From Sphingobacterium puteale (GTDB lineage: Bacteria; Bacteroidota; Bacteroidia; Sphingobacteriales; Sphingobacteriaceae), in assembly GCF_003627955.1 (NCBI RefSeq), contig NZ_RBWS01000008.1:248001-312000 (forward strand): DNA of 64,000 nucleotides. The letters are read 5' to 3'. Shown here piece after piece: positions 16,517 through 24,944 of the stretch; within the stretch, counting starts at the first letter, position 1; the number at the start of each line of letters is the position of its first letter. Under the pieces are notes generated by a model. The model saw only the letters and a program-made list of their open reading frames with translations. It was not told the origin of the DNA and did not search any database. Position numbers and translations under genes: made by a program.

Positions 16517-17257
16517 ATGCCTTTTTCAAGGATATACAAGTTATATATTTCGCCGGATCGGGAATATGTTAGAAAACTAAAAAACCTACTTGGTTTTATT
16601 CCCGGGAATGTGCATCTGTACAAGATGGCATTTAGACATAAGTCTGTTGCAATAACAATCAAAGAAGGGGCTAAAAACAGCAACGAGCGCCTGGAATTCT
16701 TGGGTGATGCTGTTTTGGGATCTGTCGTTGCCGAACTGTTGTTCAAGAAATATCCGTATAAAGACGAAGGCTTCCTCACGGAAATGCGTTCCAAAATTGT
16801 GAGTCGTGCAAACCTGAACCAACTTTCCAGAAAATTAGGATTCAATGAAATGATACAGTTCGATGCCCGAATGATCAGTTTTCCAAACAAACAAGGGTCG
16901 CTGTTGGGCGATGCATTTGAAGCGTTGATCGGTGCCGTGTATCTCGACAAAGGTTACGTATTTACAAAAAGCTTTCTCCTGAACCGTATTATTAAACCAC
17001 ATGTCGATATCCAATTACTGGAACAGACTGAGACTAATTTCAAAAGCCGGTTGATCGAATGGTGTCAGCATACGGGTAAAGAAATCCTATTCCAACAAAC
17101 GGATAACCCGGAGGGAGAATCTTCGAAAATGTTCAGTATCGAAGCTGTTGTAGATGGGGTTGTATGTGGTCTAGGACGCGATTTTAATAAAAAATCCGCT
17201 GAAAAATTAGCTGCGGAAAAAGCCTGCGAATTCCTTAAGATTCTGGAAGTAGAATAA
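16517..17257 (+). CDS. rnc: Ribonuclease III
   Basis: The 246-residue protein carries the RNase III signature NERLEFLGDAVLGSV at about residues 56-70 and a second metal-site region GDAFEALIGAVYLDKGY. A double-stranded RNA-binding domain occupies about residues 175-243 and ends in KLAAEKACEFLK. It cuts double-stranded RNA in rRNA precursors and structured messages. It starts 8 bases after a T-rich hairpin tail. hisS follows but seems to have its own promoter. Confidence 0.97.
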   Translation: MPFSRIYKLYISPDREYVRKLKNLLGFIPGNVHLYKMAFRHKSVAITIKEGAKNSNERLEFLGDAVLGSVVAELLFKKYPYKDEGFLTEMRSKIVSRANLNQLSRKLGFNEMIQFDARMISFPNKQGSLLGDAFEALIGAVYLDKGYVFTKSFLLNRIIKPHVDIQLLEQTETNFKSRLIEWCQHTGKEILFQQTDNPEGESSKMFSIEAVVDGVVCGLGRDFNKKSAEKLAAEKACEFLKILEVE

Positions 17258-17275
17258 AGGATTTTCATTCTTTAA

Positions 17276-17306
17276 TTTATTTAGTCCCCGCTAAATATTA
17301 ACTTTG
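17276..17306 (+). promoter_or_regulatory. Promoter of hisS
   Basis: TTTA at 17276, 19 bases, then TAACTTTG at 17299-17306 match the consensus, the -7 element perfectly. Transcription would start at about 17310-17313. The hisS ATG is at 17313, so the message would be leaderless or nearly so. Confidence 0.55.
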
Positions 17307-17312
17307 CCGGAT

Positions 17313-18695
17313 ATGGCAACAGTAAAACCTTCCTTGGCGAAAGGAACCCGTGATTTTTCGCCTTCCGAAATGATCAAACGTAATTATATTTTTGACACAT
17401 TGAAAGCTGTGTTTAAAAAATATGGTTACAATGAAATACAGACGCCTTCATTTGAGAATTTAACGACCTTAACAGGTAAATATGGTGATGAAGGTGATAA
17501 ATTGATCTTTAAGATCCTTAATTCCGGAGATTATTTGGCAAAAGCCCCAGATGGTCTACTTCATGATAAAAATTCAAATAAACTCATTCCACATATTAGT
17601 GAAAAAGCACTAAGATATGATCTGACGGTGCCTTTTGCACGTTACGTTGTGATGCATCAAAATGAGATCTCCTTACCATTTAAGCGTTTTCAGGTACAAC
17701 CTGTCTGGCGTGCAGATCGTCCACAAAGAGGCCGTTACCGTGAATTTTACCAATGTGATGTTGATGTGGTGGGATCAGAAAGCTTGCTGAATGAAGCTGA
17801 ATTTATTCTGATTTATCATGAGGCTTTCGAGCGTTTTGGACTGAAGGATTTTAATATTAAAATCAACAACCGGAAGATCCTTTCTGGTATCGCCGAAATT
17901 ATCGGAAAGCCAGAACTTATTGTCGATATGACTGTCGCTATTGATAAGTTGGATAAAATTGGATTGGATGGGGTCAATAAAGAGCTGCTGGAAAGAGGTT
18001 TTACCGAAGCTGATCTGAATCTTTTGAAACCGATCATCTTATTGGAAGGTTCAAATAAGGAGAAACTTGCATCACTAAAATCTATCTTGGCGGATTCTTT
18101 GATTGGTTTAAAAGGCATAGCTGAAATTGAGGAAGTCTTCGATTATATTACTAAGTTGAGCGGGGATACCACACTGTTGACCCATATTGTTGATCTGGAT
18201 ATTACCTTGGCGCGAGGTCTCAATTATTATACAGGCTGTATCTTTGAGGTGAAGACAAATGAAGTTGCCATGGGCAGTATAGGCGGTGGCGGACGCTACG
18301 ATGACCTTACCGGGATGTTCGGTCTGAAGGACCTAACCGGTGTTGGCGTTTCTTTTGGAGCTGACCGTATATATGACGTCCTGGAGGAATTGAATTTATT
18401 TCCGGCAAACAAAGCAGATTCTACCAAGCTGTTGATTATCAATTTTGAGAAGCAACTTGAAACCTATACACTGAGTTTGCTCAATAAACTCCGCAAAGAA
18501 AATATTGCGGTTGAATTGTATGCTGCACCAGTGAAACTAAAAAAACAAATGGGCTATGCCGATGGAAAAGGGATTCCTTATGTCTTATTGGTCGGGGAAG
18601 AAGAAGTTTCTTCTGGTCAGTTATCGCTCAAGGACATGGAAAGCGGAGAACAGGTGAAGGTTACCGAAAATGAGCTTATCCAAAAACTTCGCTAG
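17313..18695 (+). CDS. hisS: Histidyl-tRNA synthetase
   Basis: I start it at the ATG of [20 protein letters not shown]; a TTG three codons upstream lies inside the promoter -7 element. The class II core shows [42 protein letters not shown] (motif 2) and [14 protein letters not shown]. The C-terminal anticodon-binding domain covers about the last 95 residues. It charges tRNA-His in the cytoplasm. A terminator follows. Confidence 0.97.
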   Translation: MATVKPSLAKGTRDFSPSEMIKRNYIFDTLKAVFKKYGYNEIQTPSFENLTTLTGKYGDEGDKLIFKILNSGDYLAKAPDGLLHDKNSNKLIPHISEKALRYDLTVPFARYVVMHQNEISLPFKRFQVQPVWRADRPQRGRYREFYQCDVDVVGSESLLNEAEFILIYHEAFERFGLKDFNIKINNRKILSGIAEIIGKPELIVDMTVAIDKLDKIGLDGVNKELLERGFTEADLNLLKPIILLEGSNKEKLASLKSILADSLIGLKGIAEIEEVFDYITKLSGDTTLLTHIVDLDITLARGLNYYTGCIFEVKTNEVAMGSIGGGGRYDDLTGMFGLKDLTGVGVSFGADRIYDVLEELNLFPANKADSTKLLIINFEKQLETYTLSLLNKLRKENIAVELYAAPVKLKKQMGYADGKGIPYVLLVGEEEVSSGQLSLKDMESGEQVKVTENELIQKLR

Positions 18696-18718
18696 CAAAT
18701 AATTTGTATAAAAAAGAT

Positions 18719-18756
18719 AAAGCCAAATGATTATCAAGTCCTTTGGCTTTTTTATT
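18719..18756 (+). terminator. Terminator after hisS
   Basis: AAAGCCAAA pairs with TTTGGCTTT across a 14-base loop and is followed by a T-run. Confidence 0.85.
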
Positions 18757-18938
18757 TTCATAAGTTTTTGATTTATTTGGTTGTGCCATTCATTTATTTG
18801 TTAAAAAATGCTATATACTTTAAATCAAATGTCTTAGAAGTGTCTTAAAGTGTAAATAAAATTGATTTTTGACCAAGGAAATTCATCCAAAATTATTAGA
18901 TTTGTAGTCTAGAATTGTAAGAAAATCAAAACTTTGAA

Positions 18939-19934
18939 ATGAGTTCAACACCTATAACAAAAGAGACATATTTGGAGTGGTATAAGTCTATGTTACTTAT
19001 GCGTAAGTTTGAAGAAAAAGCAGGTCAACTTTACGGACAGCAAAAGATTCGTGGTTTCTGTCACTTGTACATAGGACAAGAGGCAGTAGTCGCTGGAACG
19101 ATGTCGGTAATTAAGCCTGAGGATTCTTTAATCACTGCTTATCGTGATCACGCCCACGCTTTGGCTAAAGGCGTTTCTGCAAATGCTTGTATGGCTGAAT
19201 TATATGGAAAGATCACTGGTTGTTCGAAAGGTAAAGGAGGCTCTATGCACTTTTTTTCTAAAGAACATAAATTCATGGGTGGCCATGGTATTGTCGGTGG
19301 TCAGATTCCCTTAGGTGCTGGTATCGCATTTGCTGAGAAATACCTTGGTACAGATAATGTAAACATCTGTTATATGGGCGATGGGGCTGTACGTCAAGGT
19401 GCATTCAACGAAACACTAAACATGGCGATGCTTTGGAAACTACCTGTTATCTTCGTTTGTGAAAACAACGGTTATGCAATGGGTACTTCTGTACAGCGTA
19501 CCACTAACATGCAAGACATTTACAAAATGGGATTAGGTTTTGATATGCCTTCAGCTCCTGTTGACGGTATGGATGTTGTTGCTGTACACAACGCAATGGA
19601 CGAAGCTGTTCAACGTGCCCGTGCTGGCGAAGGACCTACATTCTTAGAAATCCGTACTTACCGTTACAAAGGACACTCCATGTCTGACCCTGCGAAATAT
19701 CGTACGAAAGAGGAATTGGAAGCCTATAAAGATCGCGATCCATTATTAGCGACTAAACATGCTATTTTGGAAAACAAATATGCGGATGATGCTTGGTTTG
19801 CGGAGGTTGAAGCTGATGTGAAAAAAGTAGTTGATGAGTCTGTGAAATTTGCGGAGGAATCTCCTTATCCAACAGCGGACGAATTGTACAAAGATGTCTA
19901 TGTACAACAAGACTATCCATTTATTTTAGATTAA
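18939..19934 (+). CDS. pdhA: Pyruvate dehydrogenase E1 component, alpha subunit
   Basis: The 331-residue protein has the E1-alpha pattern: MLLMRKFEEKAGQLYGQ, the GGSMHFF loop, and the thiamine diphosphate motif that starts at GDGAVRQGAFNE and ends at VCENN. It is followed by YRYKGHSMSDPAKYR, the phosphorylation-loop region. With E1-beta it decarboxylates pyruvate and passes acetyl groups to E2. The E2 gene is 29 bases downstream. The beta subunit gene is not in this window. A TAGATTTG box at 18897 is a possible -7 element. Confidence 0.96.
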   Translation: MSSTPITKETYLEWYKSMLLMRKFEEKAGQLYGQQKIRGFCHLYIGQEAVVAGTMSVIKPEDSLITAYRDHAHALAKGVSANACMAELYGKITGCSKGKGGSMHFFSKEHKFMGGHGIVGGQIPLGAGIAFAEKYLGTDNVNICYMGDGAVRQGAFNETLNMAMLWKLPVIFVCENNGYAMGTSVQRTTNMQDIYKMGLGFDMPSAPVDGMDVVAVHNAMDEAVQRARAGEGPTFLEIRTYRYKGHSMSDPAKYRTKEELEAYKDRDPLLATKHAILENKYADDAWFAEVEADVKKVVDESVKFAEESPYPTADELYKDVYVQQDYPFILD

Positions 19935-19963
19935 TACTCTTTAACTTGATAATATAATACAGA

Positions 19964-21595
19964 ATGGCTGAAGTAGTAAGAATGCCGAAAATGAGCGATA
20001 CAATGACCGAAGGGGTCATCGCAAAATGGCACAAAAAAGTTGGCGATAAAGTAAATTCTGGTGATTTAGTAGCTGAAATTGAAACAGATAAAGCTACAAT
20101 GGACTTCGAGTCTTACCAAGAAGGTACTCTTTTATATATTGGCCCAAAAGAGGGTGAAGCAGTAGCGATCGATGCTGTTATCGCTGTTTTGGGTGAGCCC
20201 GGTGAAGATTTTCAGGCTTTGTTGAGCGGAGATGCTCCTGCAGCTGAAAAAGCGCCAGAAAAAACTGAAGAAAAAAAAACAGAAGAAGTTTCTGGTCCAG
20301 AATCTTCGGCTGACACAGTGACTCCTGAGGAATTGGGATGTACTGTGATCACAATGCCTTTGTTGAGTGATACCATGAAAGAAGGTGTTATTGCGCAATG
20401 GAATTTCAAAGTTGGTGACACGATTAAATCGGATGATGCTATTGCCGATGTAGAAACGGACAAAGCGACAATGGAAGTTACAGCTTATGCCGATGGTACG
20501 TTGTTATATGTTGGCCTTGAGGCCGGCGAAGCTGCAAAAGTAAATGATATTATTGCTATCGTTGGCCCTGCCGGAACTGATATCACACCTTTATTAAATC
20601 AAAAATCTGCTCCTGCGAAAGCAGAAACTGCGGAGGCTCCTAAAGCTGACTCGGCTCCGGCTGCAACTGCTGCGCCAGTTCCGTCCACTACTAGTGACGA
20701 TTCACGTGTAAAAGCTTCTCCTTTGGCACGTAAGATCGCAAAGGAAAAAGGAATCAATTTAAGTGATATCAAAGGGTCAGCAGATGGTGGCCGTATCGTG
20801 AAAAAAGATGTTGAGTCCTTTGTTCCGACTGCAGCGAAAACAGCTGAAACTGCAGCGGCAGCAGCTCCGGCTACAGAAACAAAAGCAATTACTTTACCTA
20901 CCTATGTTGGTGAAGAACGCTATACAGAAAAACCGGTCAATCAAATGCGTAAAACAATTGCGCGCCGTTTGGCTGAATCATTGTTCACTGCGCCACATTT
21001 CTATTTGACAGTGTCTATCGATATGGACAATGCCATGGCTGCTCGTGCTCAAATTAATGAGATCGCACCAGTAAAGGTTTCTTTCAATGACATCGTCGTG
21101 AAAGCTGTCGCAGTAGCATTGAAAAAACATCCAGCTGTGAATTCTTCTTGGCAGGGAGATAAGATCCGTTTCAATGAGCATACAAACATTGGTGTTGCTA
21201 TGGCTGTTGAAGATGGCTTGTTAGTTCCCGTAGTGCGTTTTGCTGATGGTAAATCATTATCTCACATCTCTGCTGAGGTGAAAGATTTTGCTCAAAAAGC
21301 GAAAGCTAAAAAATTACAACCAGCAGATTGGGAAGGTTCTACATTCACAGTTTCCAACCTGGGTATGTTTGGTATAGATGAGTTTACATCTATTATTAAC
21401 TCTCCTGACGGAGCTATTCTTTCAGTAGGAGCTATCCAGGCAGTTCCGGTTGTGAAAAATGGTGCTGTAGTTCCCGGTAATATAATGAAAGTAACTTTGG
21501 GCTGTGACCACCGTGTGGTAGATGGCGCTACAGGGGCTGCATTCTTACAGACATTAAAAGCATTGGTAGAAAATCCAGTTCGGTTGTTAGCATAG
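19964..21595 (+). CDS. pdhC: Dihydrolipoamide acetyltransferase (E2) of pyruvate dehydrogenase
   Basis: The 543-residue protein has two lipoyl domains, with lipoyl lysines at Lys43 (IETDKATMDFES) and Lys167 (VETDKATMEV). They are joined by Ala/Pro/Glu-rich linkers. A peripheral subunit-binding domain (ASPLARKIAKEKGINLSDI) lies at about 250-285. The catalytic domain ends with DHRVVDGATGAAFL, giving His516 and Asp520. It moves acetyl groups from E1 to CoA and forms the core of the complex. It is co-transcribed with pdhA; E1-beta and E3 are elsewhere. Confidence 0.97.
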   Translation: MAEVVRMPKMSDTMTEGVIAKWHKKVGDKVNSGDLVAEIETDKATMDFESYQEGTLLYIGPKEGEAVAIDAVIAVLGEPGEDFQALLSGDAPAAEKAPEKTEEKKTEEVSGPESSADTVTPEELGCTVITMPLLSDTMKEGVIAQWNFKVGDTIKSDDAIADVETDKATMEVTAYADGTLLYVGLEAGEAAKVNDIIAIVGPAGTDITPLLNQKSAPAKAETAEAPKADSAPAATAAPVPSTTSDDSRVKASPLARKIAKEKGINLSDIKGSADGGRIVKKDVESFVPTAAKTAETAAAAAPATETKAITLPTYVGEERYTEKPVNQMRKTIARRLAESLFTAPHFYLTVSIDMDNAMAARAQINEIAPVKVSFNDIVVKAVAVALKKHPAVNSSWQGDKIRFNEHTNIGVAMAVEDGLLVPVVRFADGKSLSHISAEVKDFAQKAKAKKLQPADWEGSTFTVSNLGMFGIDEFTSIINSPDGAILSVGAIQAVPVVKNGAVVPGNIMKVTLGCDHRVVDGATGAAFLQTLKALVENPVRLLA

Positions 21596-21618
21596 ATTTT
21601 TGATACCAATAAAATATT

Positions 21619-21648
21619 AGCCACTTTAGGAATAAAGTGGCTTTTTTT
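21619..21648 (+). terminator. Terminator after the pdhA-pdhC operon
   Basis: AGCCACTTT pairs with AAAGTGGCT around AGGAAT, and seven T follow. Confidence 0.93.
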
Positions 21649-21858
21649 GTGCTAAAAATTCGTTTTTTTATACTAAAATCTTCATTTTAGCATTATTATA
21701 TTTAAACTCGGTTCTTTATTGAAATTCAAAAAGAATACACAGAATGGAACGGGCATGAGATAATTGCGATGTATAAATCGTATGAAGACGAGGCGCAGAT
21801 TTACCTTCGAGATAGGGGTAAACATAACATAAAATAGAAAATCCGGGAGATACAATAC

Positions 21859-23049
21859 GTGAAATTATTTTTTTTAAAGGGAATGGTAGCTCTTTTGTTG
21901 GCATCTACAGTTGCCTGTAGTTCAAAAGAGAAAAAACAAAAAGAAGCGGCGATAGCACAGGCAAAAATAGATAGTACAAGACTTATTTACAACCCTCAGA
22001 ATGCAGACCCCAATATTGATGCATTTATGAAAAACCTGCATTCGAGATCTGCATTTAACGGAAATGTACTGGTGGCGAAGGATGGTAAAATTCTATATCA
22101 AAATACATTTGGCTGGGCCAACTACCTGAAACGTGATAGTTTGGATATTGATGATAAGTTCGAATTGGCGTCAGTCTCTAAACCTTTAACTGCTGTTGGT
22201 ACATTGAAGTTGGTCGAAGCAGGAAAATTACGCCTGGACCAGACAATTAATGATTTTTATCCAGATTTTCCTTATCCCGGTATTACGGTCAAAATGTTAC
22301 TGACCCATCGGTCAGGCCTACCAAATTATGTCTATTTTTCAGAGAAACATTGGCCCGACCGCAAAAAAGGAATGACTAATCAGGATGTTATGAAAATGCT
22401 AACGGAGTTTAAGCCGAACAGATACGGCGCTCCCGGCGGACGGTTTTTCTATAATAATTCCAATTTTATGGTCTTAGGCGCTATTATCGAGAAGGTATCG
22501 AAACAGGATTATGCAACATATATGAAAGACAGTGTTTTCAATGTTGCCGGAATGACCAATACCGCTGCGCTGTCAAAAGCCGTATACGAAAAGATACCGA
22601 CCAATGTCATTGGACATGATAAGATATGGCGTAGATCAGTGGTACAGAATTTTCAGGACGGCCCGTTGGGAGATAAGGGAATTTATAGTACAGTACGAGA
22701 CCTTTACCGTTTTGATTTAGCGCTTCGTGATGGCCGTTTATTAAAACAATCGACGTTGGATTCGGCTTACCGTGGTTACCCTGATGCAAAAAAAGGTATT
22801 TTTAGCTATGGATATGGATGGCGAACTTTTGAACATGGAAACGACCATATTGTTTATCATACCGGATGGTGGCACGGTTTTCGTCACATCTATGTACGGG
22901 ATCTGAAAAGAAATATTGTTATTGTTTTACTTTCGAATATGACAAATGGCAGTTTGGTGAAATTGGATGAGCTTTATAAAATTTTAGGAATGCCAGTTTT
23001 ACGTAAGAATGCTTATAGCACTCATGGTGACTTTATTATTGATGAATAA
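21859..23049 (+). CDS. Beta-lactamase-family serine hydrolase, lipoprotein
   Basis: The 396-residue protein starts at a GTG and has a lipoprotein signal with Cys20 (LLASTVAC). The PF00144-type fold shows the SxxK motif Ser105-Val-Ser-Lys108 (ELASVSKPLTAVG), a YNN motif (FYNNSNFMVLG) and HTGWWHGFR in place of the KTG box. Such proteins are penicillin-binding-protein-like peptidases or esterases. True beta-lactamase activity is unlikely from sequence alone. It sits in the envelope. The gene is preceded by a strong terminator and 210 bases without a visible gene. Confidence 0.85.
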   Translation: MKLFFLKGMVALLLASTVACSSKEKKQKEAAIAQAKIDSTRLIYNPQNADPNIDAFMKNLHSRSAFNGNVLVAKDGKILYQNTFGWANYLKRDSLDIDDKFELASVSKPLTAVGTLKLVEAGKLRLDQTINDFYPDFPYPGITVKMLLTHRSGLPNYVYFSEKHWPDRKKGMTNQDVMKMLTEFKPNRYGAPGGRFFYNNSNFMVLGAIIEKVSKQDYATYMKDSVFNVAGMTNTAALSKAVYEKIPTNVIGHDKIWRRSVVQNFQDGPLGDKGIYSTVRDLYRFDLALRDGRLLKQSTLDSAYRGYPDAKKGIFSYGYGWRTFEHGNDHIVYHTGWWHGFRHIYVRDLKRNIVIVLLSNMTNGSLVKLDELYKILGMPVLRKNAYSTHGDFIIDE

Positions 23050-23186
23050 TTCTATGTTCATCCATAATAAAATGAATGCATAACTTTACTTTGGGCGTTG
23101 ATAAGTTGATAACCGGATGCCGGGTATAAAGAGGACGATAGGCAGGTTTTTAGAGATAAATCATTGATGAACAAAAAAGTATAAGG

Positions 23187-23546
23187 ATGAAAAAGACGTT
23201 AATCTTAGGTGCCAGTACAAATCCTTCGCGCTATTCAAATAAAGCCGCGAATATGCTCCGTAAACACGGACATGATATTGTTAATATTGGTTTGAGCGGT
23301 GGAGAAGCGGCCGGTGTACCTATTGAAAAGAAAGGTGACATACATACTGATATTGACACGGTGACCATGTATCTTGGCGAGCAGAATCAGAAAGAATATT
23401 ATAACTATATTTTGGAGACCAAACCAAAGCGTATTATTTTTAATCCGGGTGCGGAAAATGCTGAACTGGAACAGCTGGCAATGGAAAATGGTATAAAAAC
23501 TGAAAGAGCCTGTACTCTGGTATTGTTGAGTACAGGTCAGTTTTAG
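23187..23546 (+). CDS. CoA-binding domain protein
   Basis: The 119-residue Rossmann-fold protein starts MKKTLILGASTNPSRYSNKAANML, the CoA-binding (YccU-like) pattern. It continues with PKRIIFNPGAEN, equivalent to the CoA contact loop, and ends at ERACTLVLL. The substrate is unknown; relatives are linked to acyl-CoA metabolism. Its stop codon overlaps the stop of the convergent ROK gene within the four bases TTAG. Confidence 0.85.
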   Translation: MKKTLILGASTNPSRYSNKAANMLRKHGHDIVNIGLSGGEAAGVPIEKKGDIHTDIDTVTMYLGEQNQKEYYNYILETKPKRIIFNPGAENAELEQLAMENGIKTERACTLVLLSTGQF

Positions 23547-24793
23547 ATTTTGGATTTCTGTTGCAATTCGACAGACAGATACTTTGTGATAAAATAGTTT
23601 GTCAAACCGATCGTGTTGCTGTCTAGATTCAGGCTTGATACTTTGATATCGCAATGTTCTTTTAAAATAGCCATCGTATATGAATTTATTGCCTGTTGTA
23701 TCGGGATTGTAATTAACTCATTGGCTTTGGCAATTTTTCCTCCCAGTACAATTAATTCGGGATTGAGCAGCTGGATCAGGGAGGCAAACGCCTTCCCGAG
23801 GTTGGTGCCCAGTTTAGAAATTTGATTTATTGCGAATTGGTCGCCCTTATTAGCTGCTTCGATCACGTGCGTCGGTGTTAAGTGATCTAACTCTTCTTTC
23901 TGCAACTCATTGAGTTTGGTAAGCTCACCTTTCTCGATCTCCTGCTTTGCATTGTTGACCAAGGCAATTCCGGAGGCCACCGTTTCGAGACAGCCTCTTT
24001 TGCCACAATAACACAATTCGCCGTTATCAATAAATGGCATATGCCCTACCTCGCCCGAGTAACCGTCACGCCCGAGATAAACTTCGCCATTAGAAACTAT
24101 TCCAAGACCTATTCCCCAATCCATTAGTATAATAAGACTATTCTTGGTGTTTTTGGCTAAACCGAATTTCAATTCCGCATACGCAGCACCCTTCACATCA
24201 TTGAGTATGTATACGGGCTTTTGGTATTTGTCTTCGAAATATGCTGTGATAGATTGTGAAGCATCGTGTAAAAACGTTTCATTTGTTCCTTCCTCAGCAT
24301 TGATTAGTCCAGGCATACTAATGATCAGTCCGGTTAGATTTTCGGTATCTACCGCTTTTTCCAGTAAATATTGGTCAATAATTTTTGTAATGTCATGAAG
24401 ATTATCCGCGTTGCGGGATAACTCATTGTCCAGCTCAACAGTTTCAGCAACAATATTTTGATTATTGTCCATAATACTCAGTGTAATGGAGAAACGTTGA
24501 AGTTCTATACATAGTACTTGAAATAACCCGTCACATAGCCGATATAGGTTGGGTTTGCGACCACCGATGGATTCTCCCTTGTCAAATTGACGAACGATAT
24601 TGTCTTCCAATAGTTCCGCAATCAGGCTGTTGACCGTTGGAAGGCTTAACGAAAGGTTTTTTACGATGTCGTTTACTGATACAGATCCTAATTCGGCTAT
24701 TAATTTTATAATAGAAAGTTTATTGAATAGATTTTTCTTTTCAGGCTTGCTATCCAATTTTTTGTTAATCAATAGGTTTACGGCTTTAGTCAT
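23543..24793 (-). CDS. ROK-family transcriptional regulator
   Basis: The 416-residue protein has an N-terminal winged helix (about 20-85) with VSVNDIVKNLSLSLPTVNSLIAELLED. A ROK sugar-kinase-like domain follows, with the zinc motif CYCGKRGCLE and the glycine motif DWGIGLGIV. NagC/XylR-type members repress sugar-use genes until a sugar ligand binds. It is encoded just left of the carbohydrate region and on the same strand as the DUF1080 and oxidoreductase genes, so it may regulate them. The ligand cannot be predicted. Confidence 0.9.
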   Translation of the reverse strand: MTKAVNLLINKKLDSKPEKKNLFNKLSIIKLIAELGSVSVNDIVKNLSLSLPTVNSLIAELLEDNIVRQFDKGESIGGRKPNLYRLCDGLFQVLCIELQRFSITLSIMDNNQNIVAETVELDNELSRNADNLHDITKIIDQYLLEKAVDTENLTGLIISMPGLINAEEGTNETFLHDASQSITAYFEDKYQKPVYILNDVKGAAYAELKFGLAKNTKNSLIILMDWGIGLGIVSNGEVYLGRDGYSGEVGHMPFIDNGELCYCGKRGCLETVASGIALVNNAKQEIEKGELTKLNELQKEELDHLTPTHVIEAANKGDQFAINQISKLGTNLGKAFASLIQLLNPELIVLGGKIAKANELITIPIQQAINSYTMAILKEHCDIKVSSLNLDSNTIGLTNYFITKYLSVELQQKSKI

Positions 24794-24896
24794 AAAACAT
24801 CATATTTTGAATTAGAATCCCAGATCTTTAATTTAATAAAAGTTTTTGGAATCATTCTGTTATTTTTCTCACTTGTCAAACAAGCCGGTCTTTTAG

Positions 24897-24929
24897 CAAA
24901 AAGGGGATAAGATTCCTTATCCCCTTTTT
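24897..24929 (-). terminator. Terminator after the HEAT/DUF1080 gene
   Basis: AAAAAGGGGATAAG pairs with CTTATCCCCTTTTT. On the minus strand it ends in a T-run just after the stop at 24945. Confidence 0.92.
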
Positions 24930-24944
24930 CTGCACTTCAGGAAG

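Noticed and set aside
23543..23546. Overlapping convergent stop codons TTAG as a special signal
   Set aside because: A four-base overlap of TAG and TAA on opposite strands is common by chance between convergent genes.
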